Below, piece after piece: positions 36,965-45,232 of a stretch of DNA of 64,000 bases. Each line of letters starts with the position of its first letter. Positions within the stretch are counted from its first letter, which is position 1. The stretch is from the NCBI RefSeq assembly GCF_012726295.1, contig NZ_JABAOB010000002.1, positions 558,001-622,000 on the forward strand. Reading direction: 5' to 3'. Made by a program: the position numbers and the translations under genes. This DNA is from Chitinophaga sp. Ak27 (GTDB lineage Bacteria > Bacteroidota > Bacteroidia > Chitinophagales > Chitinophagaceae). The notes beneath the pieces were generated by a model. The model had not been told where the DNA came from. It ran no database searches and saw nothing but the letters and a program-made list of their open reading frames with translations.

Positions 36965-37135
36965 TTTGGGCTATTGGAAGCCAATAGACGTTGTTATCAT
37001 GTTTCTAATAGTGTTAATGGTAGCTTTGAGCAAAAAGAGTTTTCCATAAAGCGGCTTGAGGAGATTGAGGCATATAAACAAATTTCAAAAATCGAAAATC
37101 GGATAAAAGATCTGCCACGCACAAAATTAATTTGA
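36965..37135 (+). pseudogene. detached 3' end of the PLD-like gene
   Basis: 56 codons in the same frame as the upstream gene. They carry the expected continuation after HDRY (RRCYHVSNSVNG, the PLD second-motif counterpart) and a charged helical tail. Its TGA overlaps the ATG of the next gene (TGATG), as in coupled operon genes. This is hard to explain unless the upstream TGA arose recently, is read through, or is a sequencing error. Confidence 0.75.
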
Positions 37136-37707
37136 TGGGTAAATACTTCGATCATTCACATTATTATTTCCGTGGCCCCGCGGCTGATAAGATGGAAGAT
37201 GTGAAGGACTTCATTGCATTAGAACTTTTTCCGACAGGCGGCGATGCATATTATATTATGGATCCTTATTTAGACGTTGTGGCTTCCATACAAGAGCCTT
37301 TAGTTAAGTCAGAAATTGAGGCAAGTATTTGGAGCTGGCTGATGGCTGACCTGTGTACTCCTGGCACAAATTTTCAGATTATAACTAGGATGCCTGTTGA
37401 TGGAATTATCAAAAAATCAGCATTCCCACCGTATTCACTGACCAGTAATAATTTGCCAGGAAATCCCAATATCCAGGTATGCAAATATATTGATACAAAG
37501 TATTGCTCTATGGGGCTACATGATCGTTTTATTGTACATTGCTATGAAGGAAAGTTTAAAGGGGTGCATATAGGTCCCAGCTTGGCTGATATTCGAGATA
37601 AGGATGTTTCGGTGACTATTTATACAGAAGATGCTGCTCGTGCGGCCCATGAGGCTTTTAATAATATTTGGGAAGCTTGTATAACAAATAAAGAATGGCG
37701 GAAATAG
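37135..37707 (+). CDS. second PLD-like protein
   Basis: 190 residues from the ATG at 37135; a TTG directly before it is less likely. Motifs parallel those of the upstream gene: YIMDPYLDVV near residue 46 and LHDRFIVHCYEG...GVHIGPSLADI at about 131-155, the His-Asp-Arg form of the PLD catalytic site. It is probably a nuclease or phosphodiesterase domain. It starts within the stop of the upstream full-length frame and overlaps the next gene by 13 bases. AT-rich, unlike the element backbone, so the cluster was probably acquired separately. Confidence 0.72.
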   Translation: MGKYFDHSHYYFRGPAADKMEDVKDFIALELFPTGGDAYYIMDPYLDVVASIQEPLVKSEIEASIWSWLMADLCTPGTNFQIITRMPVDGIIKKSAFPPYSLTSNNLPGNPNIQVCKYIDTKYCSMGLHDRFIVHCYEGKFKGVHIGPSLADIRDKDVSVTIYTEDAARAAHEAFNNIWEACITNKEWRK

Positions 37708-39335
37708 TTTTACTACATGATGGTTTTACCAACCTTATTGAATCTGTGATTAAGTCGGAGACAATTGATCTGGAGTGGCCGAAAAGTGCATTTGCAGATG
37801 GACTTTTGCCTGGCGGCTGGATAGTTAAGGAAAGTTGGAGAGATCCTTATCGACCAAATCCAATGGAGATTGGCAATTTCTATGTTATAAATGAGAATGA
37901 CGATAATATGGAGAGTTATAAGCTACTACAGCGCTTACTTTCAAATATTATTGCCAAGAACGAGTATGAGGATGGCGGCATGTTATCAATTTTGTATTTT
38001 CTTCAGACGATTGACTTTGTATCTAATGATAGTATCTTTAATTATCAGCGGACTCTCGCCGATTTGATTCCAACAGAAAGACGTGTGAAAATGTGTAGCA
38101 TTTTAATAGATCTGCTAAACAAGTATTATCACTTTGGTAAATCTAGAGATGTTGAAATCTACGGTTATAAGGAATATGAAAATCTATTTCGTTATATACA
38201 GTACGTGGATCAGCACGAGAATCCCACAAGAATGCTATCCCGATTGTTACGCTGGTGGAAAGAGTCAATTCCTACTTTGTCATTGGTTTCATGCATGTCA
38301 CCTGATGTGCGTGTGGGCGTATTTGAGTTTCCCATTGATGTCATGATGTCTGAGTCATCATTTGTCGCCTTTTTAGAGAAGTTTCCACAGGAGGCTATAT
38401 TTTGGGAAGTTGTAATGATGAAACCCCAGGCACTTGAGGTAGATTGGTATACTCGTAGAGTATTTGAATTGTTTATACAAAAACGATGGATGGACATTGG
38501 TAAGTATTTATTTATGCAGATCCATATTCCCAATCATAGGAGTAGGATTATGGGGGGATTTCTACCTGTTTTGTTGTCGGTGTTTGATCAGTATATTGGA
38601 CCGCAGTTTACAACTGAGGGACAAGATAATGAAATAGTTAAGTCTGTAAAGTCATTTACCACCGAACTACCAGCAATCGGAAGTTGGTTATGGAGATATT
38701 CAGGTATGGCACCGTTGTTATCAGTTAATAGTGCAACTTGCAATGCGCTCTGTGTACTGTTGACGGACTACCTACAGAACATCATTGTGTCTTTACCTCA
38801 CTACTTAAACAAAACTAAAGATGTATATGCTATATGGTTTAGAGAGATCTATGACTCGGGTGTTCATGTAACATTACAGATGTTGCAGCTTTCGATTTTG
38901 GCCGCTGACGAAGGAAATTGGAAAAGGCTATTCAGCGTATTCAAAACACTGTGCTTTGAGTGTCGTTGTTATTTCTATGGTGCATTTCAGTCAAAGTATG
39001 CAGCAAGGTCGATAGCGACCCATCTAATGACGCTACTGGTTACGAATACTTCTCTTGAGGATTCGAGTGGGGTTGCTGCAATGGAGCGACTGCAGATGTT
39101 ATCAACGATTTTTAGTGAGACGTTGGCGCTTCATTGGATATACCTTAGTGAACGAGATCCTCTGTTGTATGAGCCGGAAAAAGCGAATGTGATATTGTCG
39201 AATATTGAGCTATCTTATGTATTAGAAAAGCTTCCCAAGATACCGGTAGTTTATCATGGTTATATGACCACTTTGTTTGAGACAATAGAGGGTTATAGGA
39301 CTGTTCCTTGGCCTTTACCCAACCTTAATTTTTAA
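37695..39335 (+). CDS. large helical protein of unknown function
   Basis: 546 residues, with no motif that I recognise. It has a strongly helical make-up (many Leu, Ile, Phe) without signal peptide or clear membrane segment, and a central region rich in aromatic residues (TLSLVSCMSPDVRVGVFEFPIDVM). It overlaps the second PLD-like gene by 13 bases and ends before a bidirectional terminator, so it is the last gene of a three-gene transcript with the two PLD-like genes. It may be the sensor or scaffold of that system; this is inference. Confidence 0.7.
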   Translation: MAEIVLLHDGFTNLIESVIKSETIDLEWPKSAFADGLLPGGWIVKESWRDPYRPNPMEIGNFYVINENDDNMESYKLLQRLLSNIIAKNEYEDGGMLSILYFLQTIDFVSNDSIFNYQRTLADLIPTERRVKMCSILIDLLNKYYHFGKSRDVEIYGYKEYENLFRYIQYVDQHENPTRMLSRLLRWWKESIPTLSLVSCMSPDVRVGVFEFPIDVMMSESSFVAFLEKFPQEAIFWEVVMMKPQALEVDWYTRRVFELFIQKRWMDIGKYLFMQIHIPNHRSRIMGGFLPVLLSVFDQYIGPQFTTEGQDNEIVKSVKSFTTELPAIGSWLWRYSGMAPLLSVNSATCNALCVLLTDYLQNIIVSLPHYLNKTKDVYAIWFREIYDSGVHVTLQMLQLSILAADEGNWKRLFSVFKTLCFECRCYFYGAFQSKYAARSIATHLMTLLVTNTSLEDSSGVAAMERLQMLSTIFSETLALHWIYLSERDPLLYEPEKANVILSNIELSYVLEKLPKIPVVYHGYMTTLFETIEGYRTVPWPLPNLNF

Positions 39336-39452
39336 ATGTTTGATTAGGTTTAATAGCGCGGACTTAAACTACTATTCTGGTATGAGTCTGGACTAGGTTT
39401 GTGAGTAGTTTTATTCCGGGTAACAATGAGTCCAGTTATGAATTTTAATATA

Positions 39453-39484
39453 AAAAAAGCCGGAAAATGTCTTCCAGCTTTTTT
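39453..39484. terminator. bidirectional intrinsic terminator
   Basis: AAAAAAGCCGGAA and TTCCAGCTTTTTT pair around a short loop with one mismatch. It separates the convergent PLD-type cluster (+) and SIR2 cluster (-). Confidence 0.8.
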
Positions 39485-39514
39485 AGTTATCTTGATAAAT
39501 TTGAATAGACATAA

Positions 39515-39751
39515 TTACTTGGATAAATCACACCTTTGGAATATTTCAGTTTGATTCTCATCATTATAAATAAAATATCCCACGATATCAACATTGTCTT
39601 CTGTAGTTGAAATAGAGGGTGTATGAGATTTACCGCTTTGTCTCATGAATACATTATCATACCCATTGCGTTCCCAAGTAGACTCAGGTTGTTCAGGCAC
39701 ACCTTTAAAGAGAAGCCTTTCAAATTTTCTTGTGATGCTAGAGGAGTCCAT
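39515..39751 (-). CDS. small unknown protein of the SIR2 cluster
   Basis: 78 residues from the ATG at 39751; a longer reading from 39784 adds 11 hydrophobic residues that look spurious. It has no recognised family and no membrane segment. It contains a short basic N-terminus (ITRKFERLLFKG) and a polar, Asp/Glu/Asn-rich second half. It lies about 70 bases downstream of the SIR2-like gene on the same strand and just before the terminator, so it probably belongs to the same transcript. Confidence 0.5.
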   Translation of the reverse strand: MDSSSITRKFERLLFKGVPEQPESTWERNGYDNVFMRQSGKSHTPSISTTEDNVDIVGYFIYNDENQTEIFQRCDLSK

Positions 39752-39818
39752 GATTATTATAATATAATGTATTAGGGGCAGCAAATTTAATTAAAAATAA
39801 ATAAAAAATTGAAAAAAA

Positions 39819-40712
39819 TTATACTTGAGATGCTCTTTGTGATATTTTCAAAATATAATCAACTATTTGTTCTTCATTTTCAATGCATTGTGGGATTATA
39901 TTTTTTCTTAAAAATTCTTGTTTTTTACTGTCTATTATTGGATCTTTTATGATCCATATACCTAGAGGGCGCTCGGTCCATGTTTTCTTGCCCACATTGA
40001 CAAGCAAAGGTGATAGGGCTCTATCAGATAATGTATTAGCCGACATTCCAATAAATAAGCAAATCCCCGTGCTTAACATATGTCTAGTCATTTCGAACCA
40101 GGCATTGTTCTCATCCCCTAATCTTGAGTCTACAGAATCCATGCTCAGTATTACAAAGTCGCTACTACTTTCGCTAGAGAGTGGATTAGGGATAAAGCCG
40201 TGAGGATGGTAAATTCGTACGTCCTCAGAACCTTCTAGTTGCGGTAGTTTGTATACGGTTTTAACAACAAATCCAAAAAGACTTAAAAACCACTCTAACA
40301 TATTGTCATAGTTTAGAGTCACGACTCTTGTCACGTGTCCTCTCTTGCTTCCCATTAACAAGGCAGAAACTGCTACTAATAGATGGTTGTTCAACACTTT
40401 ATCGAGGGACAATGAATCAAAGTTCATATATAAGTATTTCTGAATTAAACGGATTAATTCAGTTTGTTCCAGTACCTCTTCGACTTCATCCACAGCAGTT
40501 TGCATCATGTCTGCAGTACTATTTTTATCAAGAGGTGGAAGGTTAACTTCCTCACGTAGCAAATTAACTAGAGTTAACCAATTTGGTAAACCAAACCCCA
40601 TAGATGTACCTGATCCCAGAAACAGAACTAATTCTCCTTCCTTAAGTTTGTGGGCTAAGAAATCAATAGAGTTGTCTTTATCGAGTAGTTCTGTAAAGTG
40701 GTTACTTTTCAT
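39819..40712 (-). CDS. SIR2-like NAD-dependent protein (putative NADase)
   Basis: 297 residues. SIR2 fold hallmarks: LFLGSGTSMGFGLPNW with GSGTS at residues 33-37 (NAD pyrophosphate loop), TLNYDN at 132-137 and YHPHG at 168-172 (catalytic His region). There is no zinc ribbon, as in the SIR2_2 type effectors of anti-phage systems, which degrade NAD+ to stop phage growth. Its start overlaps the end of the next upstream gene by 11 bases. Upstream are an unknown protein and a metallopeptidase-like protein. A defence effector role is a strong inference. Confidence 0.85.
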   Translation of the reverse strand: MKSNHFTELLDKDNSIDFLAHKLKEGELVLFLGSGTSMGFGLPNWLTLVNLLREEVNLPPLDKNSTADMMQTAVDEVEEVLEQTELIRLIQKYLYMNFDSLSLDKVLNNHLLVAVSALLMGSKRGHVTRVVTLNYDNMLEWFLSLFGFVVKTVYKLPQLEGSEDVRIYHPHGFIPNPLSSESSSDFVILSMDSVDSRLGDENNAWFEMTRHMLSTGICLFIGMSANTLSDRALSPLLVNVGKKTWTERPLGIWIIKDPIIDSKKQEFLRKNIIPQCIENEEQIVDYILKISQRASQV

Positions 40713-41517
40713 TTATATTCCCAATTGGATTAGTGAATGTGTAGTCAAGACAGCGTTGCTTTTTCAACAGGTTAAACATGTGAGGTATTGTAAAAATGTT
40801 ATTACCATTTCCATGAATATAGAGCTTATAGTTTCCATAGTGATCTACATGGATTATTGACTTCGTTTTAGGTATTTCTGAGTTATCTGCATTATATGTT
40901 GTGAATCTTAGAGCACATTTTTCGAGTTTGCATTCGTCACGTTCTATCAGGTCTTTAAATGTCTTTTTATATAGCCATGACTCTAGAGGTTGTTCTCCAT
41001 CTAAATTGATTGAAGTAATATTTGTTTCTCCAGTTAATGTTAAGTCTATTGATGAGAAATGACTAGAATATAACTTATAAACAAAGTCATTTTCGTGGTT
41101 TATTTTAATCAATTTATTAATAGTCGCTTTTGCAAAACTACCTTTTGATTTTATGATTGAGGATTCAAACAAATTTTTAACTATGAACTTAGCCAATTGC
41201 TTAAATGGAAAACCTATTACCAGGATGCCAGACTTTTTAAGTTGGATTACAAACAGATCGTATTGAAAAGGTGGTTCACCGTTTTTATTTATTGAATAAT
41301 CAATTTCTCCGTTATAATATGAGGTTTCTGTTATTATTCGACTTTGATCAACAGTAAACTCGTTGAAGTCGTGAGAGCGAATCTTTTTCCTTTTGCTGGA
41401 GAAGCCTGAATCCTTCCAGAAGAGGTCAGGAGAATAATCGGACTCTACTTTCAATGCAATAAGATGAAAGTAGCGTTGGCCAGAAATAAGATCAAAGTAA
41501 ACCGACTTATTTTCCAT
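40702..41517 (-). CDS. unknown protein between peptidase and SIR2 genes
   Basis: 271 residues, AT-rich, with no recognised family, signal peptide or membrane segment. A central stretch of alternating polar and hydrophobic residues (DLTLTGETNITSINLDGE, KSIIHVDHYGNYKLYIHG) suggests beta-rich structure in the C-terminal half. It overlaps the SIR2 gene by 11 bases and lies 3 bases downstream of the peptidase-like gene, so the three are one operon. It may be the adaptor or sensor of the system. Confidence 0.75.
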   Translation of the reverse strand: MENKSVYFDLISGQRYFHLIALKVESDYSPDLFWKDSGFSSKRKKIRSHDFNEFTVDQSRIITETSYYNGEIDYSINKNGEPPFQYDLFVIQLKKSGILVIGFPFKQLAKFIVKNLFESSIIKSKGSFAKATINKLIKINHENDFVYKLYSSHFSSIDLTLTGETNITSINLDGEQPLESWLYKKTFKDLIERDECKLEKCALRFTTYNADNSEIPKTKSIIHVDHYGNYKLYIHGNGNNIFTIPHMFNLLKKQRCLDYTFTNPIGNINEK

Positions 41518-41520
41518 AAA

Positions 41521-43611
41521 CTATGTGTTTGAATTTAGAGCCAAAAATTGTAAAGATGTTTCTCTTTCTAGATCATCCAAAGTGGTTCCTCCTGTTAACT
41601 CTTTAATCATCTTGTCAAGAAGATAGGAAACAGGCGATAATATTTTTTCATCATTAAATCCTTCTGGAATATTGTATTTAAATGTTTTTTCTGAGGCTTC
41701 TTCTTGGTTGTCTATTTCTTCCCATTTAACGAATTCATCATTGAATATTGCACTTCTAACCCCATTTGATATAAATATTTGTGTAACTAGGTCTACAATA
41801 ATTAATGAGGCATTGAATGAATGAAAATACTGAGTTTTTAGTATAGTTTCATCATCGAGGATCTTTAGTACAGAAATTATTACCGGACTATTTAATTTTG
41901 TATCGGTGTATTGGTTTAACAATTCTTTCAATTTGTCTACTGATTGATAGAAGCGTGGATAGCACTCTCCTTTCATTGTTGATGCTATTGTCAATAGGCT
42001 TCTTAGTATATATTGTCTTAGGTCGCTGTTTATGTGAGGGACAGCAACCCAAGAGCACCAAATTAGAGGAATGTAAACTGATAGTCGACTTGCATAAAAG
42101 TAGTTTAGATCCAAAATGTGAACAAAAATCTCATTTATATTTCTGTTTTCATTTTCGAGTATATTCCAAAGCTCATTGGAGTCTTTAGGTATTTTTAAAG
42201 CAAGCTTGTTCGATTTTTCGTCTACCTTCGCTGATAGTGAACCATGGGTAAGGGTTCTACAGCAATATATAAAAATTACTGCTCTTATCGAATCAATTAG
42301 CTTTTCGTCACTGAGACGTTTATTATATTTGTTGATAAAACGATTGAAGAAGTCAATGCGAAGCTGATCTACGTTTCTACTGTCATCCCCATAGAAAATT
42401 GCTGAAATTAGTTTCCTTACGTGACCGTGTAGCATTTCATGAGTTACTGTCATTAAGCTCCATTCTAGACTTGCTCCACTCGTTATAGATTGTATAGCTG
42501 CTGCAATAGAATATTCTGTTTCTCTGAATCCAAGTCTGCCGCTGAAATATGGCAGTTTGAAATATGGTTCTTCATTTTTTTGAGAATTTGCCAACGCTGT
42601 AATGGAGCTTTTTATCCATTGATTTGAATCGTAGTTAGGTAAGTCCTCTGTCCCACTTAGCCCCGGTGCAATTTTCATTAGATTAATTATCACGTCGCTA
42701 AACTCTACGCGGGAGAAGCAGTGCTCTATGAATCGGGCAATGTTATTTAAAGCTAAAATAGCACTACCTATGCCTAATAAACTATTTCGACGAATTAGGC
42801 TCCTTCTTTCTAATATTGGGATTGATCCGGAAAATGCTTGGGTAGACACATAAGATAATGCCGAGTTGATTTGAATGATTCGGTCTAGGTTTTGATGCCT
42901 TATTAATAGATTTAGCCGTTTGTCCTGAAGGTGAGCTTGGGAATATTCACTAAGGCTGGGTGGGATGGAACCAGTCAATTCTGTAATGTAAACCAATTCA
43001 CTAATTAAAATAACTACATTTTGAATTAGCTTGTTGATTTTATCAACTTCTGATGGCATTTGACGTTGAAGTTTAGCGTTAAGTAAATTAATTGTAACAA
43101 TAAACTCGTCGATAATCGCACGTTCAGTAAGTTGTAAGCAATCGTAATTTGGGAAATTATTAATTTCTCCTGTGGGCAGTTCTCCTTTATCTATTGGATA
43201 GGCTATTGATTGGATCTTCCCATTTTCTATTTTCCAAATCTCACTGCCGATTGCCTTATTGCTTATGATATCTTCGAATTCAGAGATAATTTTCGTGTCA
43301 TCAGTGATTAAGATTACAGATGCTAATCCTATAGAAAAATAAGTACTGCTTATCAATTCTTTGGTGCCTCTTTTCTCAATTAAACCTAATATGCGATAGC
43401 TATTTTGAAATTCAAAAAAGTGTATAGATGTATTACCAATAGAAGTGATATTTATTTCTTTTGCTAATGGAAAAAGTGGACTAATCCTGAAAGTTTTGTT
43501 GTCATTGGATATTGGTGCTGTCTTCTCGAAGCTGATGGAAACATTGGGATATACATTGTTTTTAGGCCATTTTGAAAATTCTTCTTCGTCAAATACAATT
43601 TTTAGCCACAT
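41521..43611 (-). CDS. HExxH metallopeptidase-like protein of unknown family
   Basis: 696 residues, first gene of the (-) operon. The C-terminal half contains VTHEMLHGH (His391, Glu392, His395, His397), a zinc-binding HExxH motif followed by a further His. The rest is helical with several hydrophobic stretches but no clear signal peptide. The N-terminal third is beta-rich and unlike known peptidases, as far as I can see. The gene lies 3 bases upstream of the unknown gene and is co-transcribed with the SIR2-like gene. A protease that triggers or is triggered by the NADase is a plausible model, but unproven. Confidence 0.75.
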   Translation of the reverse strand: MWLKIVFDEEEFSKWPKNNVYPNVSISFEKTAPISNDNKTFRISPLFPLAKEINITSIGNTSIHFFEFQNSYRILGLIEKRGTKELISSTYFSIGLASVILITDDTKIISEFEDIISNKAIGSEIWKIENGKIQSIAYPIDKGELPTGEINNFPNYDCLQLTERAIIDEFIVTINLLNAKLQRQMPSEVDKINKLIQNVVILISELVYITELTGSIPPSLSEYSQAHLQDKRLNLLIRHQNLDRIIQINSALSYVSTQAFSGSIPILERRSLIRRNSLLGIGSAILALNNIARFIEHCFSRVEFSDVIINLMKIAPGLSGTEDLPNYDSNQWIKSSITALANSQKNEEPYFKLPYFSGRLGFRETEYSIAAAIQSITSGASLEWSLMTVTHEMLHGHVRKLISAIFYGDDSRNVDQLRIDFFNRFINKYNKRLSDEKLIDSIRAVIFIYCCRTLTHGSLSAKVDEKSNKLALKIPKDSNELWNILENENRNINEIFVHILDLNYFYASRLSVYIPLIWCSWVAVPHINSDLRQYILRSLLTIASTMKGECYPRFYQSVDKLKELLNQYTDTKLNSPVIISVLKILDDETILKTQYFHSFNASLIIVDLVTQIFISNGVRSAIFNDEFVKWEEIDNQEEASEKTFKYNIPEGFNDEKILSPVSYLLDKMIKELTGGTTLDDLERETSLQFLALNSNT

Positions 43612-43956
43612 TCAAATTTTATTTTAATGGTAAAAGTTTTAGAATGACTACTTGAGGTAGGGTATTTATACTATCCCGAGAGGGAAATTTATAAGGAAGT
43701 TCTTTGAGTATACTCATAAAGGGAATTTTGGTTGCTTTTAGGGATTAGATACTCAATATAGAAAAAAATAATCATACTGAAATACTTTTTGAGTTTAATA
43801 CCGTCTGTATGAAGGTGATATAAGGAGGTAAGTATTAAATAAACTTGCGTTGATCAATACGAATATTATTATTTATAGGGTATAGCTTTTAGAGATCGGC
43901 TTAATATGGGTTAAAAGGTCTCACTGCGGCGTCAGTCGGCAAAAAGGGCGCCAGGC

Positions 43957-44262
43957 CCTCGCTTGCCCCTTCCGCTGCGCTACAGGGGCTGCGCTCCGTC
44001 CTGTCACCCTTTTCGCGCTCCCTCCGCCTTCGTTCGGGCAGCTCCCGGTCTGGCTAAGGGCTGTTTTTCCAATTGGAGGCCTTTATGCCCGCCATCCCTC
44101 CGCTGCCCATTTTGTCCGCCCCCCGCCCGCCACCCCCGGCCTTTCATTTTTGATTTTGCCGTCCGCTGGCGCTCCCGGCCAGACATAGGTCGAAGGCGCG
44201 GCCAGCTGCGGCTCGCCCTCGCTTGGCCCTTCCGCTGCGCTCCAGGGCCTGCGCTCTGGCTG
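43957..44262. repeat. GC-rich direct repeat pair
   Basis: CCCTCGCTTGCCCCTTCCG...TGCGCTC at 43957-43998 recurs as CCCTCGCTTGGCCCTTCCG...TGCGCTC at 44216-44255, about 260 bases apart, within a GC-rich block that contrasts with the AT-rich genes on both sides. Each unit also contains short palindromes (AGGGGC/GCCCCT type). Confidence 0.7.
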
Positions 44263-44410
44263 CCGCCGCAGCGGCCGGGGGTGGAAGGGCGGCGGGGGCG
44301 GGGCGACAGTAATCCTATTTAGCGGGAGATTATAGCTGCCCAACGTTTGTACCCTGATCAACAGCTGGGAGTTGAACGAGGAGAATAAGGCGGAGATCAT
44401 AATGGGACAG

Positions 44411-44640
44411 CATTTAAATGAAAAAAGCGAAAAAGAAGAAAGCAAAATACCCAGCACCAGGTGGATATACCAAAAGACTACGGCATAAAGCTTCATAACA
44501 TATGCTCAACACCAGATCCTGCACCAGCGTCATCAAGCCATCGGGCCATATCACCCACGCATTTATTCCGTTTCCTTTTGGTATATCCACCAGCGCTGGG
44601 TGCGGAGAGGGCTTTCTTTTTTTCCCTTTTTTCTTTTAAA
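44411..44640. repeat. imperfect 65-bp inverted duplication
   Basis: The stretch 44411-44475 reappears in inverted orientation at about 44574-44640, including the nearly identical core CCAGCACC..GGTGGATATACCAAAAG, with about 100 bases between. The left arm encodes a 26-residue Lys-rich frame (44418-44498, MKKAKKKKAKYPAP...), which has not been shown to be expressed. Confidence 0.75.
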
Positions 44641-44690
44641 AGCTGCCACCCGGCGGCCGTTTGTTTACCATATTTTAAAACCTACGTTTT

Positions 44691-44870
44691 ATGTATTGCA
44701 TCAAAAAGTTTGTTACCTGTTGGGCCATTTACAATTGCACCAATGGTGCTAACCGTTTGCTTACCTCACATGAGCAGGAACCAGTTGCCCAGGAATTTCC
44801 GGAGTTGGCCTGTCAGCAGGTCAGCACGGTGTACTTTGCAGCTGTAAAATGTATACAAATAATGCCGTAA
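44691..44870 (+). CDS. small Cys-rich protein, possible gene
   Basis: 59 codons with an ordinary amino-acid make-up (YCIKKFVTCW..., then LLTSHEQEPVAQEFPELACQQVSTVYFAAVK), including four Cys. An intrinsic terminator starts immediately after the stop. No ribosome-binding site is clear, and I recognise no family. The position in an otherwise gene-free stretch and the adjacent terminator are the evidence. Confidence 0.5.
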   Translation: MYCIKKFVTCWAIYNCTNGANRLLTSHEQEPVAQEFPELACQQVSTVYFAAVKCIQIMP

Positions 44871-44904
44871 AAGAAGGCCCGGGTTCATCCCGGGCCTTCT
44901 TTTT
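44868..44904 (+). terminator. intrinsic terminator
   Basis: Stem AAGAAGGCCCGGG / CCCGGGCCTTCTT with loop TTCAT and a T-run, directly after the small Cys-rich frame. Confidence 0.9.
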
Positions 44905-44976
44905 ATCCGACATTGGAAAATGCTTCGTTCACGCCTCGTTGCCTCCAAATAACAACCCCAAATAGCCATTAATACA

Positions 44977-45004
44977 CTACCTGCCCGTCAGAGCAGGCAG
45001 GTAG
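44977..45004. repeat. hairpin
   Basis: CTACCTGCC and GGCAGGTAG enclose a 10-base loop. It lies downstream of the PIN toxin operon on the minus strand and may end or stabilise that transcript. Confidence 0.55.
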
Positions 45005-45070
45005 CATTGATAAAAAGAGTATAAAAATGAATAGTTGATTATCAGGCAATATTATGCCCGTAAGAAATGT

Positions 45071-45232
45071 TATCCGTGAGCAGCGCGGGCTTTAGCCTCA
45101 CTATGATAGCTATCACTGGCCGCTTTTAGGTCACGAAATAGTAAATCCGGGTGTTTCCAGTATTTTACGCTTAACTTTTCCCGAATCTTGCGGACCTCAG
45201 CCACTGCGTCATATTTTTTAGCTTTTTTCATG
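45071..45232 (-). CDS. small antitoxin-like partner of the PIN protein
   Basis: 53 residues: MKKAKKYDAVAEVRKIREKL, then SVKYWKHPDLLFRDLKA and a C-terminal Ala/Lys tail. The pattern V-R-x-I-R-x-x-L near the start followed by a helical segment is seen in small partners of PIN proteins in Bacteroidota and Cyanobacteria. The ATG lies inside the last codons of the PIN gene (15-base overlap), so the order is toxin then antitoxin, the reverse of the classic VapBC order. Confidence 0.65.

Larger units (their letters stand above)
43612..44690. other. non-coding repeat-rich stretch
   Basis: More than 1 kb without a credible gene. It holds an AT-rich leader (43612-43910), a GC-rich block with internal direct repeats (43915-44320) and a large inverted duplication (44411-44640). 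Open frames inside the GC-rich block are artefacts of composition. Confidence 0.6.

Noticed and set aside
43963..44322. Pro/Arg/Ala-rich frame in the GC-rich block
   Set aside because: The composition follows the GC-rich repeat DNA, and the opposite strand is equally open; no plausible protein.
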